A stretch of DNA of 64,000 nt from Epiperipatus broadwayi (Eukaryota > Onychophora > Udeonychophora > Euonychophora > Peripatidae), in contig JAQFVV010012489.1 in assembly GCA_028023455.1 (NCBI GenBank), positions 1,522,381-1,586,380 of the forward strand. The letters are read 5' to 3'. Shown here one piece after another: positions 1 to 11,863 of this stretch. A program made the translations under genes and the position numbers. The notes under the pieces were generated by a model. The model was given only the letters and a program-made list of their open reading frames with translations, did not search any database and was not told the origin of the DNA. The first letter of the stretch is position 1; every line of letters begins with the position of its first letter.

Positions 1-840
1 GATAATTTATGTCACATAAAAAATTTTTTTTTACAACAAATATTGAAAAGAGTGATTAAACATCAATTTATTAGATATTTATACCGATGTGTTTCATTTT
101 ATATTACATATTATAATCAGTGTTAATGTTTTAATTATAAATATGACAATAAAATTCAGGATATGGTAGAGCAATAGACTCTCTCATTCTTATTTGATAT
201 ATTATAAGATTAATTTGTATATGTTTCATAATATCATTATTTTTAAGGTTTTTGATAAGTTTCCAATGCAAAACCCAATCGTTGATAACTTTATGGATAC
301 ATGGTGATTTGTGTGGTGTAAAAAAAATTTATTTTATTTTTGTAAGTTAAATACTTCATGGAATAAAGAAAAGTTAAACCAACATTTAAATACCATATTG
401 CAGTTAAAGGCTTCTCCAATAGTTTCTCACTGTGGAACAATAACAAGAAAAATTAGTTTTTATTTTTTTATTTTATTATGTATCTAAGAATAACTATTTG
501 CTGATTAATAATGAATAGTTATCTAAATTAATAAAGGGCATGCTATTTCATCACAATAAAATAATTACTACACTTAAATAATCTGTAAATAGAATTGACT
601 ATTTTACTTAGTTTATTGTATGCTAGTCCTATTTGATTATTTATCAATTGTAACATAAAGACATTAGAAAAAGATCTTTTGAGGATGTTCCATAAAATTT
701 TTAAAATACAATAGCAAAATCATAAGATAAATTAATGTTTTTAAAGTTGCTATATATGCTACTATATAGTCCATTACTCTAAAATTCCATTTTTGTTGGA
801 GTGGATATGCAAAATGAATAAATAATAAGGCTTTTTACAA
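1..840. other. AT-rich DNA without a recognisable gene
   Basis: Stops are dense in all frames and I see no repeat copy that recurs elsewhere in the window. Nothing is annotated here beyond homopolymer A and T runs. Confidence 0.6.
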
Positions 841-907
841 AATGTTTTATATATTTTTTTTTCCCACAGTACAGGCTTTTTTCAAACCTGCACTTCTATA
901 TGTAATA

Positions 908-1091
908 TATAGGGGGTTTGAACTTAGACTTTCACATGACCCTCAACCATTCATGCTATCTCATATCACTGATACACTTGATCACACACATTTTTTATCT
1001 TTTCAACATGTGTGTGATGAAGTGTATCAGCAGTATGAGATAGCATGGATGGTTGAGAGTCATGTGAAAGTCTGAGTTCAAACCCCCTATA
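908..1091. repeat. Foldback element, 'gggggtttgaac' subfamily
   Basis: Near-perfect inverted repeat. The left arm (about 908-990) begins TATAGGGGGTTTGAAC and the right arm (about 1012-1091) ends GTTCAAACCCCCTATA, with only a short T-rich loop between them. The arms share a core (ACTTTCACATGAC, then GATACACTTGA) with copies at 3891-4778, 38036-38230, 41817-42002 and 60141-60480, so this is a dispersed family and not a chance hairpin. The single-arm copy at 41817 belongs to the same subfamily. Open frames that cross it (842-1075 plus, 995-1228 minus) are products of the palindrome, not genes. It is probably a MITE or foldback DNA transposon; no transposase is visible. Confidence 0.85.
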
Positions 1092-2590
1092 AAATGTTTT
1101 ATAATAAATTCTAACAGAGTTCTCATTAAAAAAAAGCAGATTCTCAAAAAATATTCTAAAGAAGTAAAAAGTTGATTGTTTTTATTGGATAGATATGGCA
1201 GAGAATAAAATACAATGGGAAGATGCAATTAGATATAATATTAAAGAATTTTCACAAGAAAAGGTTGCTGCTAAAGAATCTAAAAGACAGCATCAAAAAT
1301 AATCAAATAATTACATTAATGGAGGAACCAGCATATTCTATATATAAATATATTTATAGATCACAAATTGGGTTTGTAGAGTCATCACAAAACTTATCTT
1401 TAGATTATTATGCTTTTTTTTCCTCCTGCAGTTGGAATGATTATATGCGTGAGTGCGTGGCTGTTCACTGCAGATGAATGACAATATCATTAGCCAACTT
1501 CTTGCAGTAACAGAAACTTTTAATTAGTAAGGAAACAAATTTATGATATGAACTTTTTAATAAATAACTGAATAGTGATTTTTTTTAAAATCTTTCTCTA
1601 ACAATTTTTTAAAAACAAATAAATGGAAAAAAAAAAACCCCGTAGGTAAACGTTTATATTTTTCTTGTGATATAAAAAATGTTTAATAAAATATTAAAAA
1701 ATAATAATTACAGCATTGCTTTATTTTCTGTTTGAATTTATAAAAACTAAGGGGAAATTTTATTAATAAATATATAATTTTGATAACTATAGCTAAAATT
1801 TTTGTGATGATATAAAAATAATCATGTTTTTTTAATGTTTTATGTTATTAAAACTAAAATGAATATACATATTTGCAAATGCATCTCCAATATTGTATAT
1901 ATTAAAATTAATAATTAATATTTATTTACATTTTCAACAGCATGTGATGCTTTAAAAACATGGAATGTATATAAGAACAGAACAAGAAATGTATTGTTGA
2001 AGTATTCTGATGAAAATATTAATAAAGAAAAATTAGGGAAACGAAAGAAACAGATGAATAGAACTGCACTTGTATATAATCCATATGTACAAAGTTTTAA
2101 TATTGATATGTGTGTTATAAATAAATAAAACAACATTCCCTTATCGATGAGATAAATATCATTGAATCTGAAATTACAATAAGAAAATAGAGTTTCATGA
2201 AGAAATAAATTATGCCAAAAATTGTTACTGTTTACATAAATTTAATTTTTGTTCTTCTCAATGTAAAGGAAGACTTAATTTCAAAAGTTGATAAATATGT
2301 TTTTAAAAAAAAAACTTTGATAGATTCACTTGGGAAAACAGAAATTAAATGTGATTATAAAATAAATACAAACCTCTTCATGTTACCCTTATATTACTTA
2401 AGCTAGTCAATATTTTTATGAAATAAATTCTCTGTTTCAATGCATCATTCATCTGAAATATCTATATCTTACATAATGTTTTATTTCAAATTAAAACATG
2501 TTACAGTATATATATTCATCACAAAAGAGAACACAAAGAGATCAGAGATATATTGAACTATATAAAATATCAATTTACTTATGATTATCA
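1092..2590. other. AT-rich DNA, no gene recognised
   Basis: A few short open frames occur (1223-1477 plus, 1915-2136 minus, 2212-2406 plus). Their translations are rich in Lys, Asn, Ile and Phe, as chance frames in AT-rich DNA are, and show no motif I recognise. No splice or repeat structure was seen. Confidence 0.5.
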
Positions 2591-2599
2591 TAATAATTT

Positions 2600-3240
2600 T
2601 CAATCCACTTCAGAAAAAAGTCATTCCGAATTTAATCCAGTTTCTCTGGTTCATTTATCCTCTTCTCCACAACACACCAGAAAACATCTTTAGCTAAGTC
2701 AATCATCTGAATGTCTAATATTTTGAGATCCAGTTTAAGGTTTCAACTGTCTACTTATTATCTTCTCTCTTAAAAATATTTTCAGTTTATTTCAAACTTT
2801 TGACTTTTTTGATAATGTCAATAATACTAGTTTGTTCATTAATTCATGCATTTCACTTTTGATTTTTTTTAGTACTCCCAGTATAACTCAATATGTGATC
2901 TAAAATATATGTATTGTTCTTCATTTAAGCATACTCATCTCAGATCCATAACTAAGAATTGTGAAAATGCATCTATTAAGAACATTCCTTTTCAAACAAA
3001 CACACTGCTCTTGAATACAAAGTTATTCTAGCAAAATCACATTCAATAGAATTAAGTTTCATCCATCATGTTTTCATATCCATGTGTGGGTTGTTTATTC
3101 TTTCAATTCATTACCATTAAACTTTATTTTCTTTTTTTGTGAAATCACTGAACAATATTTTAGACTTTTTTAGTATTAGCTTTAGGTTTATTTTTGAGTT
3201 TTTTTTTTTTTTATCTCTTATAACATTTCATAACATCTGT
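2600..3240 (-). mobile_element. RTE-type LINE relic, 3' part of ORF2
   Basis: Read on the minus strand, this stretch keeps landmarks of the C-terminal half of an RTE-clade reverse transcriptase polyprotein. Near 3160-3200 is a decayed version of the 'GLKxNxxKTKVM' segment that follows the catalytic aspartates. Near 2940-2970 is the peptide ILSYGSEM, matching the 'L(S/T)YGxETW' motif found downstream of the RT. Frameshifts and stops are frequent, so it is an inactive relic. The RT core is absent or unreadable upstream (3240-3890). A longer relic of the same type lies at 33120-35040. Confidence 0.6.
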
Positions 3241-3249
3241 ACAGTATAT

Positions 3250-3890
3250 ATAATTAGAAAATGTTGATAACTTTCCTTGACTTTCTGTTTTAATACTCAA
3301 ACTACTTTTTATAAAACTGTTATATAAACTCTTGGGAATAAAGAATACTGCTACTGAACACTTATGGAATATTACAGTGGATGATTTAAACAGTTAACTG
3401 AATACGTTTTTTTATTTGTCCATAAAAATCATATGTTAATGTATCAGTAATAATCAACCACTCAATATTAATCTGCCTACTTATTCCTAATTATCTTAGC
3501 TTTCATTTTTATTGACTTTATTCCACTTTCTTTATACTATTGAATATAGACTCAATTATTCTCACACTTGGTTTATTTATAGTTAATAGTTAAAATAAAA
3601 TAATCTTTTCCCCACCATTAACAATTAAAAACTTTAGCATTCACATTAAAATAATTTTCAAACAATCTCTATTGTTCAATTGATGCAGTCAAAAATATTA
3701 ATTATTTATCTTATGAGGTGATCTGAGTTGAGCCTTCATTGTATTTCTTGTGGACTACATTAATGTAACATATTTATTATTTATATCCTGCTAATTTCTC
3801 CTATAAGAATTTGTAATAAAAAATAAATGTTTAATAGAATTTCTAGTACCATTATCTTTAACAAACAATAAAATATAAATACTCTCAGAC
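3250..3890. other. AT-rich DNA, possibly decayed LINE
   Basis: This lies directly upstream (in minus-strand sense) of the LINE relic and could contain more of it, but I could not recognise RT motifs. No host gene is seen. Confidence 0.35.
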
Positions 3891-4778
3891 TTTCACATGA
3901 CCCACAACTCTACACTCTATCATAACACTGATACACTTGAACACATATATGTCAAAGATAAATAATCACCAATATACGTATTTCATGCTAAACCAGCAAT
4001 CATCAGGTTGTCCAAATTATCATCTCTACACATATATGCAATAAGTGCTCACACATATATTAAGATAGCCAATCTTCATACTTTAATGGACAGGCTTCAA
4101 TCCACTCCACACTCCAACTCTTCAACCATCCATTTAATTGAAATTCTGATGATGGAATGCTCAAAGGCCACCCTGAGACTGAGCTTCTCATCAAACCCTG
4201 TTGACCTAAAGTCAATCTGACCCCTCATGTACAGGACATGATCCATTTAATACATATATGAGGAATGGGCAGAAATCTCTACTATGTAATAACTGGAATA
4301 CAGGCTTATTATATACCTGTATCAATATATGTAATATGTAAGGTATATGAGCACAGACTTTCACATGACCCACCACTCTCCACTCTATATCATAACACTG
4401 ATGCACTTGAGCACATATATGTCAAAAAGATAAATAATGACCTTTGTGCATTCCATCATCAGATTTTCAATTGGATGGTTTATTGAAGAGTTGGGTGGAG
4501 TGGATTGAAGAATGTCCATTAAAGTATGAAGATTAGCTATCTTAATATATGTCTGAGCACTTATTGCAGATATGTGTAGAGATGCTAATCTGGACCAACT
4601 GATGATTTCTGTTTAGCATGAAATATGTATGTCGGTGACTATTTATCCTTTTGAAATATATGTGTTCAAGTGTATTAGTGATATGAGATAGAGTGGTGAG
4701 TCATGTGAAAATCTGTACTCATATAACCTATACATTACATATATTGATACAGGTATATAATAAGCCTGTATTTCAGTT
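3891..4778. repeat. Large nested foldback element, 'ggtatatgagcacag' subfamily
   Basis: Two inverted repeats are nested. The inner one runs from 4291 (AACTGGAATACAGGC) to 4778 (complementary GCCTGTATTTCAGTT) with arms of about 150 bp. In addition 3891-4140 is the reverse complement of about 4476-4720, so a third, partial copy is fused to the left side. The arms carry ACTTTCACATGACCCAC and the block GATAAATAATCACC, shared with the copies at 38036 and 60141. The internal part holds no protein domain. Such symmetry suggests a non-autonomous DNA transposon; the third arm may reflect a nested insertion or a rearrangement at the palindrome. Confidence 0.85.
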
Positions 4779-4866
4779 ATAAATCCTCTCAGTAAACAAT
4801 ATAATTCATTATGTGATATTGTTTAAAAAAGTTTCATTATAACAGAGACAAAACACTCGATACAGA

Positions 4867-5158
4867 AGTGCCACTCAGTGAAAGCCAAAGTATCAGTGGA
4901 TGCAAGAAAGTTTGTGCATAATCCCTATCTAGTTTCTACTTATTCAATACCTCCATATTAGAGTCTAGTTTGTGGCTTTCATCAGTAAGTAAACTTGGAT
5001 CCTAAGATCTAGATGCAATGCTCTCAGATCCAAGAATCATCAATGATGAGTCACAATAGAAACTAATATGGAGATATTGGAGGAGCAGGCACTAGATAGT
5101 TATTTTATGCACAAACCTTTCTGCATCCATTGATTACTTGATTGTACTGGGTGACACT
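4867..5158. repeat. Second, unrelated foldback element
   Basis: This is an imperfect palindrome of about 290 bp centred near 5012. The left end starts AGTGCCACTCAGTG and the right end closes with the complement (CTGGGTGACACT). Internal matching blocks include GGATGCA..AA..TTTGTGCATAA, CTATCTAGT and CTCCATATTAG, each with its reverse complement on the right side. Its sequence differs from the 908/3891/60141 family. It lies only about 90 bp from that family's copy, so foldback elements are clustered here. No coding capacity. Confidence 0.75.
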
Positions 5159-5494
5159 ATTCTATGGAGAGTTATGCCTATGTTATAATAACTTGTGTAA
5201 GCATAGGGAATGGTGAATATGTGACATTTAATGGTTTAAAGTCTCATTATACAGTATATTTAGAACATCCGGTTGAATAATTATTCAATATGAAAAATCA
5301 AAATCTTACTTTGTTGTTATGAAATACATTAAAAAAATAAAAAAAATATAATCTTTCAGAATTTCAGATTGGGGAATGAATTTTGTGATTATTTTTTTAA
5401 AAAATTGCAAAATTGCTTTTTTTGAGTTGGCCTACTTTTTCCATTACACTGAAAGACAATTCCCAAACAATATAAAGGTTTAAATTGTCCTGAA

Positions 5495-5720
5495 TGGAGT
5501 AGTGCAGTGATAGAGTATCAAATTCTGAAGCATAGCTTCTTTGGATGGATTTCAGTTCTGGAATTTCTGGTACTCAAACTCTTTTTAATGAACTACAAAG
5601 CAATAAAACCATTAAATTATTGCCTGTGTCCATTTAATTCAGTAGTAGAGTATCACATTCTAAAGCTTAATGTCCTTGGATTAATTCCAGTTCAGGCACT
5701 TCAAGAGCTCAAATTTTTTA
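5495..5720 (+). repeat. Two tandem decayed tRNA-like SINE heads (tentative)
   Basis: Two units of about 130 bp resemble each other: both contain 'AG(T)AGAGTATCA', a following 'TTC(T)AAAGC(T/A)T', then 'TTGGAT' and 'TTCAGTTC..G', and end with 'CTCAAA'. The 'GTAGAGTATC' part resembles a tRNA A box region and 'TTCAGTT' a weak B box. A similar 'CAGTAGTAGAGT' block appears at 15905. The open frame at 5507-5770 runs through both units and is not a gene. The SINE reading is weak; the duplication itself is visible. Confidence 0.4.
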
Positions 5721-5954
5721 TTAATTCCTGTGTAATGAATTCATATGATTATTTTTTATTTAATGCTTAAATTGAAAAAAGCAACCAGTGGTTATATTAT
5801 ATTTGTATTTATATATTGGACTATTCCCACCATCTAATATAAGTACTGAATTGTCTTTAGAAAAAATTAACTTTATTTAAATATTCCAAATACATTCAAC
5901 TGTTAGTAATAATATACAGTTTAATATGTGCACAAAGTTTTGGGAGGTATTATT

Positions 5955-6085
5955 GTCCCCTCTTCCCCTCTTCTTCAGGTGTTGCTGGCCTGATCAGTGA
6001 AAGTACTAGCACAGGAATTGAACCTGAAATTCTTGAGTATTGAATTTTAAAGTAATGCTCTAACCAACTGATCCATTCTGCCAAA
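5955..6085 (-). repeat. tRNA-derived SINE
   Basis: On the minus strand the element opens with GGCAGAATGGATCAGTTGG, an A-box-like start. About 40 bases on, it has GGTTCAATTCC, a good B box for RNA polymerase III. The 3' side of the tRNA-like part does not pair with the 5' GGCAGAA, so this is not a working tRNA gene. After the tRNA-like head comes a conserved-looking body (CTGATCAGGCCAGCAACACC). This SINE differs from the four copies at 19161, 35262, 48584 and 58811. Confidence 0.65.
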
Positions 6086-6089
6086 GGCA

Positions 6090-7100
6090 ACAGTCAGTAG
6101 AAATTTCATACGTTTATCAATGACGATTCTTCTGATTTCTCCACTTTTTTCTAAAAGTAAAGTTGATTAGTGGTTTCCGTACATTATGTACAGTTATAAA
6201 GTTGTTTGCCATTGTCATGTGAGCAGCTTCTTTAAATTTTCTTCTCTATTCAATACTTTTGTATTTTCTTATACATGATCTGCTTCTTTAGACACAACTG
6301 ACTTCTCTCTTCTAATCATCAGTTTGTGTTGTTGCAAGTGCTTTTCAATAGGATAAAAATACCATCATCACAAACCTTCATGAAAAAAATGGTTATATTA
6401 GCTATACCAAAGTTTAAATTTCAGTCTAAAGAAACCTTTTAAAAGTAATTTCATGAATAATTCCCATTTATGTATTGGTGAATACCTGAGATGCCGTGGA
6501 GGTTTTAAAACTATTTTTTTTTACCCATATATGTATACAACTATATAAATGTGTGTATTCTTTTTTACCAAAAATCATTAAATTTTAGTTTCTCTATAAA
6601 ATAAGTGGATGTGAACAAACTAAAAAAAAAAAATCAGTTTCAACTTTTAATAGATTTTTTCTTTCAAAATGTTCAAAACATTAAAAACATTTAACGGTCA
6701 AAATCAATAGTGCTGTAAATTTTCTTTTATTCAAAGATTATGTATATTTAAATAAACTTTTATGCTAAGAGGAGTTTGTATTATATGAAAAAGAAAGAAA
6801 AATTTATAACATCAGTATCTGAAAGCTTTCAAAGCAGTCTATATCTTCAACTTTTTTTTTTTTTACAAAAGTTATTATTTAATTCTTCCTGTGATCATTC
6901 CTCAAAGAAGAGTTAGTTAAAAATACATTTAGATAAAATAAACTTTTTGAAGATTTTCAATCACAAATGAAATGGTGTAAAGTGATGGATAAAAGGGAAG
7001 CATTCTTATGTAAGTTAACAAAAGTAAAATTTCACAATTTCTTCAGATTTTCACTTTTACTGATGTTTCTCAACTGTAATGATTATATATATATGAATTG
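6090..7100. other. AT-rich DNA, no gene recognised
   Basis: Homopolymer runs of A and T and a short (TA)n near 7085 are the only structure noticed. Confidence 0.5.
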
Positions 7101-8760
7101 TCAATAGCTATATGGATTTCTAATGTAATTTATAACAAAACTTAATAAATAATGGCGCAATTGTTCCATGATATTTATTGAAGTTTTATTTCTTATAATG
7201 AGTTGAATCTGTGATATGTTTTGATGTGGGTTCATCTCATGAGGAAGATTGGCATTTGTGCTGTAGCCTGTCATTCTTGTTGCATCAGAAGGGGTATCAC
7301 ATTGATTAGATTCTGGATACAAAGTTGACTGTATATGCATAATGGGGATAGATTGAGGAATTTGTTCTGGTGTGAGGGTGGAGTCCATTGATATAAATTA
7401 TACATGTGGTGTGGAATGGGTGCCTAGTCAGATGGTTGTTATCACATAACCTAGCTGAGGAATGGCCAGATTCTAATTGTTGGTTGGTTGTTTGCTTGTT
7501 GGTGGTGTGACTGGTAGTTTGAAGCACTGACTTGCCAGATGATATTGCTGTCCATAGGTATAGCATTGATATTTTAGATCATGAATGTATAAATGTAAAG
7601 TTGTCTCTTGGTCAAGAATTTGGGTAGGGATTGTATTTTGGGTCAATCTCTGGAAGCAGTTGAATTTTAAGTTCATTAACTGTTGCCTGGAATAGGTACA
7701 GGGGAATTCTTGAGAATAATTGATTACAAAAATATGACTTTGCCAATAAACTGTATTATCTGTTGGAAATTTTATTCAAAATAAGTATTCATCAACACCC
7801 CAGTGATACACTTGTTCCAATTTGGATTGACTGTTATTAGTATATAGTTTTCAAGTGTTTTAATTTGACTTTAGAAGCACTCCCTTTGGATAGCCTAAAA
7901 GTATTTCAGTTGCTAAATACCTAGGATTTGGGTGATTAGCTACCTCACTGATTGAACTCACATCCCATACTTTCTAATGGCATCATAGAGAAATTGCTGA
8001 GTGAACTTGTAGAGAAATACATTTATATCAGTGACTGATAGTACCATAGACTAGGGTAAAAAAAATCTCCTAAATGTTATATAAAGATCCAAGAGAATAG
8101 TCCTAAGAAATCTGTCAGTAATATTTTTTAGTGTTTCTGATGTCCAATCATTGTTGGGAGGAAGGTGGAACTGTTGTATATTTTTAAGTCCAAATCTGCA
8201 ATGTCATTGTGAATAGTTTTGTGAAAGTGTGGAATTGACCTAGGAATGTTTGCAATGACATTGTTGTAACTATGAATTGTTTGTACATTATTGCTGATGA
8301 AGATTTGCATGCTTTTTAGAACCTGCACATTAGCCTTTGGAGCAAGTAACATGATTTGAATCTATATCCTGGTTAACTTAGAAAATTTGTGCATCACTGT
8401 TGACATTTTCAACTGTTTGGTTAAGATTTTGATTTTGATTTTTTAAGCTGTTGATATTATTTGAGCTTATATCCTTTTTGCTATGAGGATTTTTAAAATT
8501 TGTAGTTTGGCTGGTGAAAGTAATATTATTTGAATCTATACTTTGGTTACAATAAAGAACTTTTACATCACTGCTTAGGATTTGGATTTTTTCCTCTGAA
8601 GCTGTTGTTATTATTAGAAATTACATCCTTGTTGCCATGGAAAATTTCCACATTGTTGCTAATGAAGTTCTGATGTGTTTGATTAAAATCTGGATTTTGA
8701 TCTTGTGAGTCCATAATATTGGCATGAGGTATCTGGTCACATGATTTCTCCATCACCATA
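7101..8760 (-). pseudogene. Decayed non-LTR retrotransposon ORF1 (gag-like)
   Basis: Read on the minus strand from about 8760 to 7101, several open pieces in shifting frames are rich in Gln, Asn, His, Pro and Ser, as gag-like ORF1 proteins of LINEs often are. At about 7530-7575 one piece contains CYTYGQQYHLASQC, a CCHC zinc knuckle (C-x2-C-x4-H-x4-C) with its second Cys changed to Tyr. Pieces include 8568-8759, 8128-8352, 7473-7676, 7306-7566 and 7101-7388; the last two overlap in different frames. ORF1 of a LINE binds the element RNA. The gene is broken by frameshifts and stops. Its relation to the plus-strand endonuclease at 9430-10060 suggests one element with an inverted 5' part. Confidence 0.55.
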
Positions 8761-8899
8761 TTTGATCTTAATTAAATGATTAAACATGATATTTTTTTAT
8801 CAAATTTATAATTAAAAAATCAGCAGAATTCCAAAAAATAATGTAATTAGCTGATTGAAAATTATAAGAACTGTACACTTTCTCATCTGGTATTTAAAG

Positions 8900-10430
8900 T
8901 ACTTGAGGACTATATAAAATATATCTAGAAAACTGTGTTCTATGCAGGTGAACTGTTTTATACTGAACTACACCATGCCTATCACCCATACCATTTCACC
9001 ATACACACCCAACTTTTAATGAAAGCAAGAAAAATATGGACAGCATAAGAAAAATCACCAACAAAAAAAACTCAAAAAAACTTATGATACAGATTATATA
9101 TCACTCACCACTGAGATTGCTAACAATCCCTACAAGACCATGCACACCACCACCTCACTGTACCCCCTGATCACTTACCTTGCCCACCTTCCAAACCAAA
9201 AGCAACACCATCCCATATAACACTCCTCTACCAAATTCATCAATTACACACAGTAACAATTGATCAACAAACAATTGCACCCATTGATATTCCACATTAG
9301 CACAATGAAATGAATTTCACAGTCTTTTACCTTTAAAAACCCCCTCTGGCATCATTCCTCTTCTTTATACTCCATGAAAATAAAAATAATCAGGTTCAAT
9401 GACACTATGGCTTCAATTCACCATTAAAGCTACACCATTTACAGAAGTGGATTAATATCTTTCAATCTCATCTTGGAAAAATTGGAAGCCAAAATTTACA
9501 GAAATCTTAAATTGATCCCACTGACTGCCTCCATAAGTATAGCTTTTATGCTTTCTCCAAAGATACTTCCTCATCATCAGCAGGTACTGGTATTCTCATC
9601 ATGTTTGATTGCCAATTCAACATTTAAATTCTATATATTGATGAGCAATAACTAATTACCACTTTTCATCATGATATAGCAGCACTAAACTTAATATTTG
9701 TCTATATTTCCACTGGCTTTATGTCATCACATATATCATCCAAATAATCAATTCAGTTTTTGCAACTAGCTCACACTCAATCATATTAATGGGTGAATTC
9801 AATCTGGGTTGCTCAACTTTTATAAATAAATGGCTCCATCTCTTAAACTTCCCATTAATGAGTACCTAGGGTTTTTTACCATCTGGTTTAATTACTTTTC
9901 ACAACAACTGGGATGCCACACTTATTGACCTATGTTTTTACTTTCCAATGTTGCATCATCTAATAGAATTTACAGCTAACCTCACTCTATTATCAGACTA
10001 CCTGCCCAAACAGTCATACTTAACCTTAATGAATGTCATGATGATATCCATTCAATTATATAAAACAATCCACATGATTCTTCCCTCATTTATGACTGAA
10101 TTCAAGTTTCCTGAATCCTATATCATGTTAAAAAAGATACACGAAATGGCTATAAATACAGTTCAGAAGTATATTGCATTTGTACACCTTATAATTTAAT
10201 ATATGACACTTAACACAATAATTTTTTTTCACCTCTGCATCTTCTAACATTGGCCAATGAGTCACATAAGCAAATTGCCACTACTAAGCCCATGGAACAC
10301 ACCCACAGTTAATAAGGCTTACTCAAACTTACCATCATGTCTGCAAACAGTTGAAGTATTATATTGCAATCATAACAAAGAGAAATTTGCTTAACCCAGC
10401 AGCACACATGGACAAGAGCATACACACTTT
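8900..10430 (+). mobile_element. Non-LTR retrotransposon, endonuclease part of ORF2
   Basis: The plus strand keeps a readable exonuclease/endonuclease/phosphatase (EEP, AP-endonuclease-like) domain in about 9430-10060. Motifs in order: SSSAGTGILI near 9575-9605; LMGEFN near 9785-9800 (usual form GDFN, here Asp to Glu); DATLIDL at 9912-9932; and LLSDYLP near 9986-10006 (usual SDHxP, the catalytic His replaced by Tyr). This nuclease nicks target DNA to prime reverse transcription in LINEs. Stops and frame changes, and the two altered catalytic motifs, show that it is dead. The reverse transcriptase expected downstream is missing. 10200-10430 is unassigned. Clade assignment (I, Jockey or a relative) would need an alignment. 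Confidence 0.7.
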
Positions 10431-10432
10431 GA

Positions 10433-10768
10433 GTGTTAGGTCACCCATCCTCATCAAAGGTTTATATGGCATTTCAAACTGACATATGTGTATGTACTGG
10501 ACTTCATATGATCCACCCTATATATTTGCACTTTAAAAATAAACTTCAGACCCACAATGTACTTTATCTTCATACTGTTTTGGACCACCAGGAACTACAG
10601 TGTTTTTCCAATCCAGCCAATTTGCCAACAAACCTGCCACTATTGAGAAATCTTGGTCACCCTGGGTCTCATGAAATTCTTGAATTTATCTTGCATCATC
10701 TTAGACATTTTATTATGCTGTATATTTTTGATCTGGCCAATGATAAGTTGAAAGAATTGGTAAATTAG
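10433..10768 (+). other. Open frame of 111 codons, unrecognised
   Basis: This frame is open and less AT-biased than its surroundings (frequent Leu, His, Pro, Asn). I do not recognise a domain. It lies between the LINE endonuclease relic and the PLE GIY-YIG relic, both on the same strand, so it is most likely part of one of them. It may be residual LINE sequence, since composition resembles that of the endonuclease part. It is not proposed as a host gene. Confidence 0.3.
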
Positions 10769-10769
10769 T

Positions 10770-11577
10770 TGATCCTTCTATAAAATGTGTTGTAGAAAGA
10801 AAAGGATTAGATTTTGTTAAATTAAATTTTTTACATCTATTGGTGATTAGAAATGTAAAGAGTAATTGTTTAGTATGTAGTTATTCTGTTAAGAATAAAG
10901 AGTTAAGGTGTATAATTAAACCTGAAAGCTAACAATCTGTATATCATAAAGTAGCTGCTTTGAGAAATTATTGTTATAAAAATAAGAGATTAAATAATTT
11001 TAGTGGGGTAGCTTTGTTTCTAAAAAGGCCAATTTTATAAAGATTATTTGAGTTTGGCTCCTCTAATAAATTTGTTAAAAGTATTTTATTTAATAGTAAT
11101 AATATTTGTAATGATGTAAAGGATAAAGAAAAATATAATTTTAATTTTTTGTTATTTAAATTGTCTTCTTATAAAATTGTTTGAAATAAAAAAAGTGCTT
11201 GGAAAAAGGATATTACTTTGACAAATTTACTAAATAATACCAAAAGACATTAGTTGTGTATATTATCCCTTGTTTTTGTAACAAGGTATATATAAGTCAG
11301 AGTAGTTTAAGCTTAAATGAAAGAGTAAAGGTTCATAAAAGTAGGGTTAGAAATAAATATCTTAGTTCTGCTTTATATATCCATGAAAAAGATACAGACC
11401 ACAGTATTAATATTCATGAAGCTAAGGTTGTCTTCTTTGAGAGAAATTAATTCTAAAAAAAATAATTAAAGATTCTTTGTTATTAAAATTTATGATTCTG
11501 AAGCAATTAACTTATTTCAAAATTCTTTTAATATTAATAGTGTATGGGAAGTGAGTGGAATTGTGAGTAATGTTTAG
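10770..11577 (+). mobile_element. Penelope-like element relic, GIY-YIG endonuclease end
   Basis: The open part at 11256-11450 encodes a decayed GIY-YIG nuclease: VYIIPCFCNKVYISQS is the paired VY..I / YIG core (YIS here for YIG), followed by LNERVKVHKS, then SALYIHEKDTDHSI and INIHEAKVV, in the order seen in the C-terminal domain of Penelope-like retroelements. After a frameshift a tail reads on (IYDSEAINLFQNSFN) to a stop at 11575-11577. This domain nicks DNA for target-primed reverse transcription. Upstream, 10770-11250 is broken by stops and shows no clear RT motif. The RT part seems lost. The 3' tail continues to about 12407. Confidence 0.7.
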
Positions 11578-11774
11578 TTTAAATATGTTATTTTGTAGTT
11601 CTTTATACTTGAGGTCTATTTGCAGCAGAGAAACCATTGGTAGTGTTTTAGAGTTTATTTTCTTGGCTAATCTGTTTGAATTGTGAATTTGGGGTGATTT
11701 TGATTATTTACTGGCTAGTTTAGCTCTATGCTTTTAATGTTTATATATATCGATGCAGTCCTAATTTAAACCAG

Positions 11775-11819
<45 letters not shown>

Positions 11820-11826
11820 TATTACT

Positions 11827-11863
<37 letters not shown>

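Noticed and set aside
842-1228. Two open frames on opposite strands
   Set aside because: Both pass through the foldback element at 908-1091, whose palindrome keeps both strands open.
6005-6082. Possible functional tRNA gene (minus strand)
   Set aside because: The B box is good, but the acceptor ends do not pair and extra conserved sequence follows; it is a SINE head.
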